From positions 1-64,000 of the forward strand of contig CALSLT010000038.1 of NCBI GenBank assembly GCA_943787265.1: a DNA stretch of 64,000 nt. Reading direction: 5' to 3'. Numbering within the stretch: the stretch's first letter is position 1; every line of letters begins with the position of its first letter. This document shows, piece by piece, positions 36,452 through 44,017 of the stretch. The translations under genes were made by a program, and so were the position numbers. The notes under the pieces are model-generated. The model made no database searches. It saw only the letters and a program-made list of their open reading frames with translations, and was not told the DNA's origin. Source of the stretch: an uncultured Planctomycetaceae bacterium. GTDB lineage: Bacteria; Planctomycetota; Planctomycetia; Planctomycetales; Planctomycetaceae.

Positions 36452-36514
36452 AGTGGCACGACACTCCGTGTCGTTTGCCCACGCCTGGCTAACGACACGG
36501 AGTGTCGTGCCACT
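36452..36514. repeat. Twin-hairpin repeat, family B (perfect copy)
   Basis: The best-preserved copy. The left arm starts AGTGGC and contains ACGACAC-TCC-GTGTCGT; the right arm contains ACGACAC-GGA-GTGTCGT and ends GCCACT. The 23-base arms are exact reverse complements around a 17-base spacer, and each arm is itself a hairpin. It lies in the 250 bp gap between the small membrane protein and the SRPBCC gene, which holds nothing else recognisable. Confidence 0.8.
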
Positions 36515-36557
36515 GAAAACGAAAAATTATTGTGATCAAGATTTCTGACGAGGGTGA

Positions 36558-37007
36558 CTAATCCTTGAAGTGCAGTTCGAGTTGCTCGTGTCGATAGTCG
36601 AACCCGTCCTCAAGATTCTCAAGGATCTTTGACGCCGTCATGATCATTCCTGCGACTCCGCCGGGTGGCAGAAACTGAATTCGATCAATGACGACGCATC
36701 CGCCGCCTTCCCGAGCTTCCAGAAGATGTTCATGAACCCAGTGACGAAAGGGACCGTCGATCTGCTCTTCCGTGAATGAGGTCGGATCGTCAAATGCCGT
36801 CACCTTGTGCGTAAGTTTTCGCACGAGTCCCATTGCCTGAACTTTGAATTCTACTTTTGTTCCCAGTTCGTAACGGTCCGGAGCATTCGTGAAGAACAGC
36901 CCCATTTCTGGCGGGCTGATTTTCTTAATGCCTTCGGGTCTGGCGACCAGGTCAAACGCCAATTCAATCGAACAGGGCAGTTCAACTCTGGCTTCGAACG
37001 ATTCCAT
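36558..37007 (-). CDS. SRPBCC-fold lipid/ligand-binding protein
   Basis: 149 residues. The pattern ESFEARVELPCSIELAFDLV at the start, with VVIDRIQFLPPGG and a C-terminal helix, fits the START/SRPBCC fold often called a cyclase or polyketide-related protein. It has no signal peptide and no catalytic residues that can be named. Members bind hydrophobic ligands in a deep cavity. It is monocistronic: the family B repeat is downstream and the family A repeat upstream. ATG at 37007. Confidence 0.75.
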   Translation of the reverse strand: MESFEARVELPCSIELAFDLVARPEGIKKISPPEMGLFFTNAPDRYELGTKVEFKVQAMGLVRKLTHKVTAFDDPTSFTEEQIDGPFRHWVHEHLLEAREGGGCVVIDRIQFLPPGGVAGMIMTASKILENLEDGFDYRHEQLELHFKD

Positions 37008-37024
37008 AAACGTCGATCCCTACC

Positions 37025-37085
37025 GTAGGGTGGGCACTGCTCACCATGAATATGGAGAGGGGGATTGGTGGGCAGTGCCCACCCT
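37025..37085. repeat. Intergenic palindromic repeat, family A (copy 2)
   Basis: GTAGGGTGGGCACTGCTCACC on the left and ATTGGTGGGCAGTGCCCACC on the right match the copy at 282-335, with a longer 18-base spacer. It lies between the sugar dehydrogenase stop and the SRPBCC start. Confidence 0.7.
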
Positions 37086-37110
37086 GCAGATTTGTGTTCA
37101 AATCAGAATT

Positions 37111-38319
37111 TTACTCACCAGGAACGATCTTGAAGATCGCACCGATCGGAGTCGTGTAATAAAGCTCGCCGTTCTGATCCTCGCCGAACGACATGACCGG
37201 CAGCTTCGAACTTGGGATCGTCCGGTTTTCTGTCGTCGCCTTTTTGCCCCAGTCGTACTTCAGGGCGTACAGAACTCCCGAGACGTAGTCAGCGTAGACG
37301 TAGTAGCCGCCGAGGTTCGAAATCGCCTTGCCTCGGTAGACGTGTCCGCCGGTGATTGACTTGCCATGTTGTCCACCGATCATCGGCTGAGTTTCGGGAT
37401 CGTGTGGGTATTCCCAGATTGGATCAATCGTCTTTGAGCTGGTCTTGCCGCCGCCTTCGTACGAGTGAAGACCTTCGCGGTTGTTCCAGCCGTAGTTGCC
37501 GCCTTTTTCGATGATGTCAATTTCTTCCCAGAGTTTCTGGCCGACGTCTCCCGCCCACAGGTGGCCGGTCTTTCGGTCGAACGACATTCTCCAGATGTTG
37601 CGAATCCCGTAAGCATAAATTTCGCCGCGAGCGTCTTTGCGACCAACAAATGGGTTGTCCTTTGGAACGGCGTAGGCTTTTCCTTCGTCTTGGTGGTCGA
37701 CATCGAGTCTCAGGATACTGCCGAGCCAGGTCTTCAGGTTCTGCCCGTTGAGATGAGGGTCGCCGCCCTTGCCCCCGTCGCCGAGAGCGACGTACAGCAT
37801 TCCGTCATGCCCGAAGGCGATCGTGCCGCCGTTGTGATTCCAGTAGGGCTGCGGAATGCGAAGAATTTCCTGCTCGGACTTCGGATCGATTTTGTTGGGA
37901 TCGTTCTTTGACACTGTGAACCGCGAGATCACCGAAGTCAGCGGTGCCGATTTGGTCGTGTAGTAAATGAAGAGCTGCCCGTTGGTTTGGTACTTAGGAT
38001 GAAAGGCCATCCCGAGCAGTCCTTCTTCATTCTTTTTGTCGTTGTAGACGACCTGGTCTTCGATATCGAGAAACGTGATCGACTCTTCAGCTTCTTCGTC
38101 GTTTTCCAGGATGTGGACGACGCCGAGCTGCGATGCGACGAAAATTCGGTCCGAACCATCGTTGGCATGAGTCACCACGATTGGCCGGCGAATCTGCACT
38201 CCAGGGAAAACTCGTTGAACGCCGACCTTGATTTCAGAAGTATTAACGTCGGCAGCCGACGCTGACTGGAGCGTCGCTGCCAGCAGGACGGCTCCGGAGA
38301 AAACAGAAAGCATTCGCAT
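37111..38319 (-). CDS. PQQ-dependent sugar dehydrogenase (soluble glucose/sorbosone type)
   Basis: 402 residues with the signal peptide MRMLSVFSGAVLLAATLQSA. The six-bladed propeller of soluble glucose dehydrogenase is indicated by HNGGTIAFGHDGMLYVALGD (catalytic His region), GSILRLDVD, YGIRNIWRMSFD and AGDVGQKLWEEIDII. It oxidises sugars or aldoses in the periplasm; PQQ use is inferred from the family. ATG at 38319. The 2-hydroxyacid dehydrogenase lies upstream on the same strand, 147 bp away. The propeller family also includes Hedgehog-interacting-like proteins without catalysis. Confidence 0.85.
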   Translation of the reverse strand: MRMLSVFSGAVLLAATLQSASAADVNTSEIKVGVQRVFPGVQIRRPIVVTHANDGSDRIFVASQLGVVHILENDEEAEESITFLDIEDQVVYNDKKNEEGLLGMAFHPKYQTNGQLFIYYTTKSAPLTSVISRFTVSKNDPNKIDPKSEQEILRIPQPYWNHNGGTIAFGHDGMLYVALGDGGKGGDPHLNGQNLKTWLGSILRLDVDHQDEGKAYAVPKDNPFVGRKDARGEIYAYGIRNIWRMSFDRKTGHLWAGDVGQKLWEEIDIIEKGGNYGWNNREGLHSYEGGGKTSSKTIDPIWEYPHDPETQPMIGGQHGKSITGGHVYRGKAISNLGGYYVYADYVSGVLYALKYDWGKKATTENRTIPSSKLPVMSFGEDQNGELYYTTPIGAIFKIVPGE

Positions 38320-38466
38320 GAGGCACCTCTGAAGTTGTAAGGCGGGTTAATTAGCTGGGCGAGTTTATCGACCGTCGGTAAAGATCGGTTGATTACCGAT
38401 GTGTAGACGCGAGGAAGATAGCGGAACCTTCGGCGAACTAAAAACCAGCCGCGGGCCACCGGCGTC

Positions 38467-39471
38467 CTAAAACCACTGACGCTTGTCGACGAGCGTTGCT
38501 GGAGGCTTGCCGTCAACAAAACAGCGGATGTTCTCGAGCAGCGTTTCCAAGTGCCGCTCGGCAATCCGAGGCGATGCCGCGGCGATGTGCGGAGTCAGAA
38601 TTGCGTTGTCCATTTGCCACAGTCGATGGTCTGGTGGCAGGGGTTCGACTTCAAAAACGTCGAGAGCGGCTCCCGCGATCAGTTGGTTTTCCAGAGCCCA
38701 CGTTACGTCTTCCAGATCGACGATCACTCCTCGGCCGATGTTGATCAGGAAGGCCGAGTCCTTCATCTGCTCAAACTGCTCAGCCCGAAACAACTTATAA
38801 GTTGCCGGCGTGTGCGGCGCGGCGATGACGACGAAGTCACTTTCAGCCAGGAGATCTGGTAGACGGTCGGGCATCCAGACCTCGTCGACCACTCCATCGA
38901 CTTGTTTGCAGACTGGATCCACGGCGAGGATTTTCATGCCGAATGCGGCCGCGCGACGACAGACTTCCTGCCCGATGAACCCCGCTCCGACAACTCCAAG
39001 CGTTGCGTCCGACAGGTGAATGTGAGATTGGTCGACCGGCGAAACGGATGAGGGCCCCATCACAAACGCCTGTTCGGTCATTTTTTCATTGCCCACCGGA
39101 GCCCAGCGAGCATCGATCTGCCGCCTCATGTAAAGATGCAGATTCCGGGCGAAGCACAGGACATACCCCATCACGTGATCAGCGATAACGTCCGAAAACA
39201 GACCGCGCATGTTACTCAACTGGCAGGGATGCTCGATCAGTTCCGGAAAGAGATAATGCTCGAGACTGGCCGTGGGCGACTGGACCCACTTCAACTGCTG
39301 CGCTGCAGCAAGCAGCTCCGCAGTCATCTTTCCGAAGAATGCGTCAGCAGTGGCGATCTCGCGTTGAGCATCTTCAGGCAAGACCACATTGCAGACGTTC
39401 ATCTCGCCCGCCGCTTCCTGGATCTTCAGCAAACGAGATGCCTCGACGGCGGGGTGAACAAGCAGTTTCAT
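38467..39471 (-). CDS. D-2-hydroxyacid dehydrogenase
   Basis: 334 residues from the ATG at 39471; a TTG eight codons upstream is possible but less likely. The NAD loop is LGVVGAGFIGQEVCRRAAAF (a GxGxxG form). Catalytic residues: Arg in NIGRGVIVDLEDVTWAL or its neighbourhood, Glu in FEVEPLPPDHRLW, and His in ILTPHIAAASPRIAERH. It reduces 2-keto acids or oxidises 2-hydroxyacids in the cytoplasm. Substrate not determined. The esterase is transcribed divergently 200 bp away. Confidence 0.86.
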   Translation of the reverse strand: MKLLVHPAVEASRLLKIQEAAGEMNVCNVVLPEDAQREIATADAFFGKMTAELLAAAQQLKWVQSPTASLEHYLFPELIEHPCQLSNMRGLFSDVIADHVMGYVLCFARNLHLYMRRQIDARWAPVGNEKMTEQAFVMGPSSVSPVDQSHIHLSDATLGVVGAGFIGQEVCRRAAAFGMKILAVDPVCKQVDGVVDEVWMPDRLPDLLAESDFVVIAAPHTPATYKLFRAEQFEQMKDSAFLINIGRGVIVDLEDVTWALENQLIAGAALDVFEVEPLPPDHRLWQMDNAILTPHIAAASPRIAERHLETLLENIRCFVDGKPPATLVDKRQWF

Positions 39472-39670
39472 GGTGCGAGCATCCTCGGGAAGCAACAGAA
39501 TCGACGGACTGTGATTTTGCTGAAAGTGTTGAACCGCTGTTTGTTACGGTCAACTGACGGGGCATTCTTGCGGAATTCTGATGATGATCACACGGAGGCG
39601 GATGATCGCGGAACTTTCAGTTCCATTCGGGGTTTGATCTAAAATCGCCCATTAACGCCGAGGCCAATTG

Positions 39671-40645
39671 ATGAAAAAATTATCCGTCGCAGCCGTTTGT
39701 GCCGTTGTCTTGATTGCCGAGTTCACATCGCCGCAAACTGCAACCGCCCAGCTTTTTCTGCGAAACCGCGGGGAGGAAAAGAGCATCGTCGTTGACGGGC
39801 GAAGTCGATCGTTTGTGGTGTATTCATCCAAAGGACAGAGCGAGGCTCCGTTGCCACTCGTATTTGTGTTGCACGGAGGCGGCAGCGGCTCGTCTCGGCA
39901 GCTCGAGCGTTTCACAAAGTTTAACGATCTTGCCCGACGGGAAGGATTCATCACGTGTTACCCGGACGGGTACGAAGGGAACTGGAATGATGGCCGGGGA
40001 GTGTCGTTCATTAAGGCTCACAGCGAGAACGTCGACGACGTGAGGTTTTTCCGTGCGATGGTTGAACTCGTTTCGAAGGAGTCGAAGGTCGATCAGTCTC
40101 GGATCTTCGCGACGGGCATCTCGAACGGCGGCTTCATGTCGCATCGCCTTGCGGCTGACGCTTCGGATGTTTTTTCGGCGGTTGCTCCGATCGTCGGAGG
40201 AATGGCGATCCCGATTGGCGAGAGCTTTAATCCCACGCATCCGGTGTCGCTGTTTGTGATTCAGGGAGAGGCCGATCCTTTGGTTCCGTACGCTGGTGGC
40301 GAAGTCGGCTACAAACTTGGCAGGAAGCGCGGAAAGTTACTGCCGACGACAACGTCGATTCAGAAGTACCTCGCTCGAAACGGTATTCGTGATAAATCAA
40401 AATCGAAGATTTTGCCTGACAAAGATCCCGACGACGGCACGATCACCGAAACACGGTCATGGCCCGTTGGAGAAGGTGGCTCGAAAGTTCAGTTCTATTC
40501 CATCCGCAACGGCGGCCACACCTGGCCCGGTCGACCCCTTTACGCTCCGGAACGTCTGATCGGAAAAGTCAGTAACGACTTCGACGCCTGCGAAGAAATC
40601 TGGAAGTTCTTCAAGTCCTGTCCACCTCGGAAGCATGCACGTTAG
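39671..40645 (+). CDS. LpqC/PhaC-depolymerase-like secreted esterase
   Basis: 324 residues from the ATG at 39671. A signal peptide (KKLSVAAVCAVVLIAEF) is followed by an alpha/beta hydrolase of the polyhydroxybutyrate depolymerase/feruloyl esterase type. The nucleophile is in TGISNGGFMSHRL (Gly-x-Ser-x-Gly), the Asp in GEADPLVPYAGG, and the His in GGHTWPG. VFVLHGGGSGSSRQL is the oxyanion region. It probably hydrolyses plant-type or polymer esters outside the cytoplasm. It is divergent from the hydroxyacid dehydrogenase; the 200 bp between them has no clear promoter motif. Confidence 0.86.
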   Translation: MKKLSVAAVCAVVLIAEFTSPQTATAQLFLRNRGEEKSIVVDGRSRSFVVYSSKGQSEAPLPLVFVLHGGGSGSSRQLERFTKFNDLARREGFITCYPDGYEGNWNDGRGVSFIKAHSENVDDVRFFRAMVELVSKESKVDQSRIFATGISNGGFMSHRLAADASDVFSAVAPIVGGMAIPIGESFNPTHPVSLFVIQGEADPLVPYAGGEVGYKLGRKRGKLLPTTTSIQKYLARNGIRDKSKSKILPDKDPDDGTITETRSWPVGEGGSKVQFYSIRNGGHTWPGRPLYAPERLIGKVSNDFDACEEIWKFFKSCPPRKHAR

Positions 40646-40710
40646 AGTGAAGTTCTTTGATGCCGGCTGTGGGGGAATTCTGGCAAGACTTGTGAGAAGG
40701 TGTCCGGGCG

Positions 40711-41139
40711 ATGCGAGAGATTCAGGCCAACTTGTTATGGACAGGCAACGCTCGTGAGGCGCGGGACGTTCAGAGTTTGTTTGACGCAGGTATCTCGGCC
40801 GTGGTCGATTTGGCTTACGAAGAATCGCCGGCGCAGTTGCCTCGGCAGTTGGTGTATTGCCGATTCCCTCTTGTCGATGGGGCCGGAAATGATTCTTCGC
40901 TGCTAAAGCTTGCGTTGTCGACAACGGTGGAATTGCTTCGCGCCGAAACACGCACCCTCGTTGCATGCAGCGCGGGGATGTCTCGTTCGCCGACAATCGC
41001 GATTTGCGCGTTGGCCGTGCATTTGGACCAATCGCCCGAGAGTGTGCTGGCGACGGTGAATCAGAAGTCGGGTTTGGAATTGCACGGCGATCTGTGGACT
41101 GATGTCTGTGAGATTGCTGGCGAATTGCAGTCGCAGTGA
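40711..41139 (+). CDS. Dual-specificity protein phosphatase
   Basis: 142 residues. The signature CSAGMSRSP is the Cys-x5-Arg phosphatase loop, and IPLVDGAG-like FPLVDGAGND supplies the general-acid Asp region. This is the shortened form of the family with no other domain. It removes phosphate from Ser/Thr/Tyr or from other phosphoesters. In this kinase-rich phylum it could oppose Ser/Thr kinases; that is an inference. ATG at 40711. The 258 bp that follow (41140-41397) show no gene or clear terminator. Confidence 0.82.
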   Translation: MREIQANLLWTGNAREARDVQSLFDAGISAVVDLAYEESPAQLPRQLVYCRFPLVDGAGNDSSLLKLALSTTVELLRAETRTLVACSAGMSRSPTIAICALAVHLDQSPESVLATVNQKSGLELHGDLWTDVCEIAGELQSQ

Positions 41140-41397
41140 CCATCAGGACGACTGCGAGCATCCCATTACTTGCGGCCAATCTGGAGCCGATGTGCCTTTG
41201 GAACGGCTGTGTTTGTGAACGCGAACAGCGATGCACGGTCTTGTGCTGACGCCGGACGAACAGCCAGCCGCGAAGCAGTCTGCGACTTGAGAGAATTTTT
41301 CAAGATTCCGGTTACATCATTCACGAAGTCTTTGCCGGCTGGCCGATACACCTTCCAGATGTGTTGTTTCTGAACTCTCCCTGGAAGGAATCTGTCC

Positions 41398-42024
41398 ATG
41401 ACACGGTTTTTCGGGCCGCTCCGTGCAAGCTCCGCGGCCGCACTAGTAGGGATTGCGATTCCCGTCCTGATGACCGGCTGTACCAAGTCGATGACGTTTC
41501 CGACCGCTTCGGTGATGCCCAGCTACAACGACTCGCCGATTCAGCAGACGGCCGGGCAGTTTCGTCCGATCGTTTTCGTTGCTGAGGTTCGCGACAATCG
41601 TCCGAATTCGGTCGCCGGGGCTGTGGGAAATGTCACCTTTGAGGCGAGCGGCGAATTCCGACAGTTCATTAAGAGTGACCTTGAAGGCCGGTTGAGTTCG
41701 GCGGGTGTGCCGTTGGCAAGGTCTCGTTCAGATGCTCAGGCACAGTCCAACGTGAATCGACAGGTGGTCACGAGCATTCGTTCAACGAGTTATGGCGGGG
41801 CGACTGCGTTGCTCCACAAGACCGTCGCCGGCATCAACTTGCTGGTCAAAGTGGTTGACGAAAATGGGCGGCCGGTCTTTGCTCAGACGTACTTCGGATC
41901 TGCATCGAAGTATCCCGCTTTGGCTAGTGCGAAGCAAAGCGGAGATATGATGGCTCAGGCGATTCGTCAAGCGACTGACAAGGCCATGCGTGACTCAGAA
42001 TTCAAAGCAGCGATCGGGCTGTAG
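41398..42024 (+). CDS. Lipoprotein of unknown function
   Basis: 208 residues. An N-terminal hydrophobic helix ends in the lipobox LMTGC at residue 28, so the protein is probably lipid-anchored. The body is rich in beta-forming stretches, with a segment AQTYFGSASKYPA. A remote resemblance to YajG-like lipoproteins was considered but not established. ATG at 41398. The PEGA lipoprotein gene starts about 110 bp downstream on the same strand, and a strong terminator lies after it, so the two form a transcription unit. Confidence 0.7.
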   Translation: MTRFFGPLRASSAAALVGIAIPVLMTGCTKSMTFPTASVMPSYNDSPIQQTAGQFRPIVFVAEVRDNRPNSVAGAVGNVTFEASGEFRQFIKSDLEGRLSSAGVPLARSRSDAQAQSNVNRQVVTSIRSTSYGGATALLHKTVAGINLLVKVVDENGRPVFAQTYFGSASKYPALASAKQSGDMMAQAIRQATDKAMRDSEFKAAIGL

Positions 42025-42142
42025 CGATGTCTCGACAACAGCGAGCGGGCCGCCACCTGTCGTCAGGAATTTGGAATTCAAACACTCTTTTGCGGCCACC
42101 AGTTTCGTAAATTTCGTACAACAGAAACCAAGGATGTTTCTC

Positions 42143-42613
42143 ATGTTTCATAAATCTTCGAAGCGGCGACATCGAGTAGCCATGTCAGCCATTCTTTGTG
42201 CAATGACTTTGCCAGGGTGTGCGACACTGACACATGGCACGAGCCAGTCTGTTGATATCTGGTCGTCACCCGACGGTGCGAACGTCACAGTGAATGGACG
42301 AAATCTTGGCACAACACCGGTGAGAACTGATCTGAAACGAGGGCAGTCTCACGTTGTGCAGGTGGAGAAAGATGGCTACCTGTCGGAAACCGTCATGACA
42401 ACGACGAAAATGAATAAGGCAACTAGTTGGAATGCGTTGTTTGGCATTCCGGGGGCAGCCGCAATTATCCTCGACCTCGCCAACGGCTCCGCTACAGACA
42501 TCACTCCGGATGCTGTCAGTGTCGATCTTGTCGAAAAGGTCACCCCGCCATCGGCCGTGATGCCAGCAGGTTACGAACCGTCTTCTGAGCAGGGGCGCGT
42601 TCGACTGAATTAA
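42143..42613 (+). CDS. PEGA-domain lipoprotein
   Basis: 156 residues from the ATG at 42143. AGGA lies 8 bases before it; a second ATG nine bases upstream is the alternative. A signal helix ends in LPGC at about residue 28. The domain reads VDIWSSPDGANVTVNGRNLG and then VQVEKDGYLSET, the PEGA pattern of surface lipoproteins. It is probably in the outer or inner membrane facing the periplasm. The second half has a hydrophobic stretch (FGIPGAAAIILDL). It is likely co-transcribed with the lipoprotein before it and ends at the terminator at 42655. Confidence 0.75.
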   Translation: MFHKSSKRRHRVAMSAILCAMTLPGCATLTHGTSQSVDIWSSPDGANVTVNGRNLGTTPVRTDLKRGQSHVVQVEKDGYLSETVMTTTKMNKATSWNALFGIPGAAAIILDLANGSATDITPDAVSVDLVEKVTPPSAVMPAGYEPSSEQGRVRLN

Positions 42614-42654
42614 CGATGATGTGAAAACGGCACTGATTTCAACTCGAAGCATAT

Positions 42655-42696
42655 AACGCTGCTCTGGTAGACCTTCTTCCAGAGCAGCGTTTTTTT
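42655..42696 (+). terminator. Rho-independent terminator
   Basis: AACGCTGCTCTGG pairs perfectly with CCAGAGCAGCGTT (13 bp) around an 11-base loop, and a run of seven T follows. This is a textbook intrinsic terminator 40 bases after the PEGA lipoprotein stop. The peptidase gene converges from the other side. Confidence 0.9.
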
Positions 42697-42728
42697 GCTC
42701 GATTACAATGTTCAGACAAAATCGCCGA

Positions 42729-43859
42729 TTACTGCAGAATCAACTTCTGCTCAATGTATCGCTGGCAGATTTGGTAATAGGTAACCATCGATTTGATGTC
42801 GAGCCATTCGTCTTCGCCGTGCAGGTTGCCGACGAGTGGGCGGGAGAGGTTTACCGGGATTTCTGCCTGGCGAAAGAAGCGTGAGTCGCTGGCGCCGGCG
42901 GCTCGGATCAACTTGACGGGGCAGCCGGTAATTGATTCGGTGATCTCACAGAAGAGCGGGTCGGGATCGAGGTGGCACGGCTCGGCAGTCATTAGGGGTT
43001 CGAGATAGCAGTCTGGGCCGAGGATGCTGGCGATATTGTCGAGCATTGCTCCGACGGTATGAGGCGGCGGAAAGCGGATATCCAGCGTCGCGGATGCTTC
43101 TGAAGGAATCCGGTTTGCCGATTCGTTGGGAGTCTCGATGACGTTCAGCGAGCACGTCGGATACCAGTGACCGTGATCGGCTGTCCGGTCGATCGGCCAG
43201 TTGTCTGCGAAATAAGCGCGCAGTGCGTCGAGCCGCTCGATCAATAGTTCAAGAGCGTTTGTCCCGAGCCAGGGCCGTGCTCCGTGCGCGGAATGTCCTT
43301 CGCGACGCACTCGGAGATGCAGCACTCCCTTTTCTTCAATTGTGACTTCGTTCAGCGAGCCACCGTCCGGCACGATGACGATTCCCGCTTGCAGCCCCAC
43401 TTCGTGAATCAGAAATCGAACGCCGTCCGTTCCTCCGATTTCTTCGTCGGAAGTCAGTGCCAGGCCCAGCGAAATACCCGGATGCCGCGCATGCATCGTG
43501 CGGAACAGGTCGAGCATGATCGCGTCAGCGCCTTTCATGTCGCCGGCGCCAGGGCCGTAGATTCGCCCGTCTCGAATGGTCGAGTGATAGCAATCGGGGT
43601 CGGGATGCTCGATCACATCGATGTGGCCGCAGAGAAGAATCTTCGGTGCGACGGAAGTGTTCGGTCCCGCCACGAGGGATCGATATCCGTTCGAGTCGTG
43701 ATAGTTGATCTGAACTTCGTCGAGACTTTCAAGGTGATTCTGAATGAACTCAAAGCACCGCTCACGTTCAGTCGGGCGGGAGTCAGTAGTTGGAATCAGA
43801 ATCAGATCACGGGTGAGAGCAGTCAGCCGCGAGGCCAGTTCTTTCTCGTCGCTCGTCAT
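42729..43859 (-). CDS. M20/ArgE-type metallopeptidase or deacetylase
   Basis: 376 residues from the ATG at 43859; a longer GTG reading begins inside the repeat region. Zinc-site landmarks: LLCGHIDVIE (His-x-Asp), GPGAGDMKGADA (bridging Asp), LTSDEEIGG (catalytic Glu-Glu) and a final GEDEWLDIKSM, with His in NLHGE. The dimerisation insert SAHGARPWLGTNA is normal. The family deacylates amino acids or cuts small peptides in the cytoplasm. The gene is convergent with the PEGA lipoprotein and stands alone. Confidence 0.87.
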   Translation of the reverse strand: MTSDEKELASRLTALTRDLILIPTTDSRPTERERCFEFIQNHLESLDEVQINYHDSNGYRSLVAGPNTSVAPKILLCGHIDVIEHPDPDCYHSTIRDGRIYGPGAGDMKGADAIMLDLFRTMHARHPGISLGLALTSDEEIGGTDGVRFLIHEVGLQAGIVIVPDGGSLNEVTIEEKGVLHLRVRREGHSAHGARPWLGTNALELLIERLDALRAYFADNWPIDRTADHGHWYPTCSLNVIETPNESANRIPSEASATLDIRFPPPHTVGAMLDNIASILGPDCYLEPLMTAEPCHLDPDPLFCEITESITGCPVKLIRAAGASDSRFFRQAEIPVNLSRPLVGNLHGEDEWLDIKSMVTYYQICQRYIEQKLILQ

Positions 43860-43908
43860 TAAGGTTGCCTGGCCTTTGTTAAAGCCTGCCGTAGGCGTCG
43901 AAGTTTGA

Positions 43909-43989
43909 ACCACGAATGGACACGAAGAGACACGAATTTTTTGAGAATAGACCGACCGCTATTCGTGTGAATTAGTGTCCATTCGTGGT
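43909..43989. repeat. Inverted repeat, family E (ACCACGAATGGACACGAA type)
   Basis: ACCACGAATGGACAC at the left and GTGTCCATTCGTGGT at the right pair perfectly. Inside, ACACGAAT and ATTCGTGT pair again. The element is about 81 bases long and lies between the sulfatase stop and the peptidase start. Similar repeats are common in planctomycete and verrucomicrobial genomes (recalled, not checked). Confidence 0.75.
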
Positions 43990-44017
43990 CCAGGTTATGT
44001 CCCGAAAATTCGCATTG

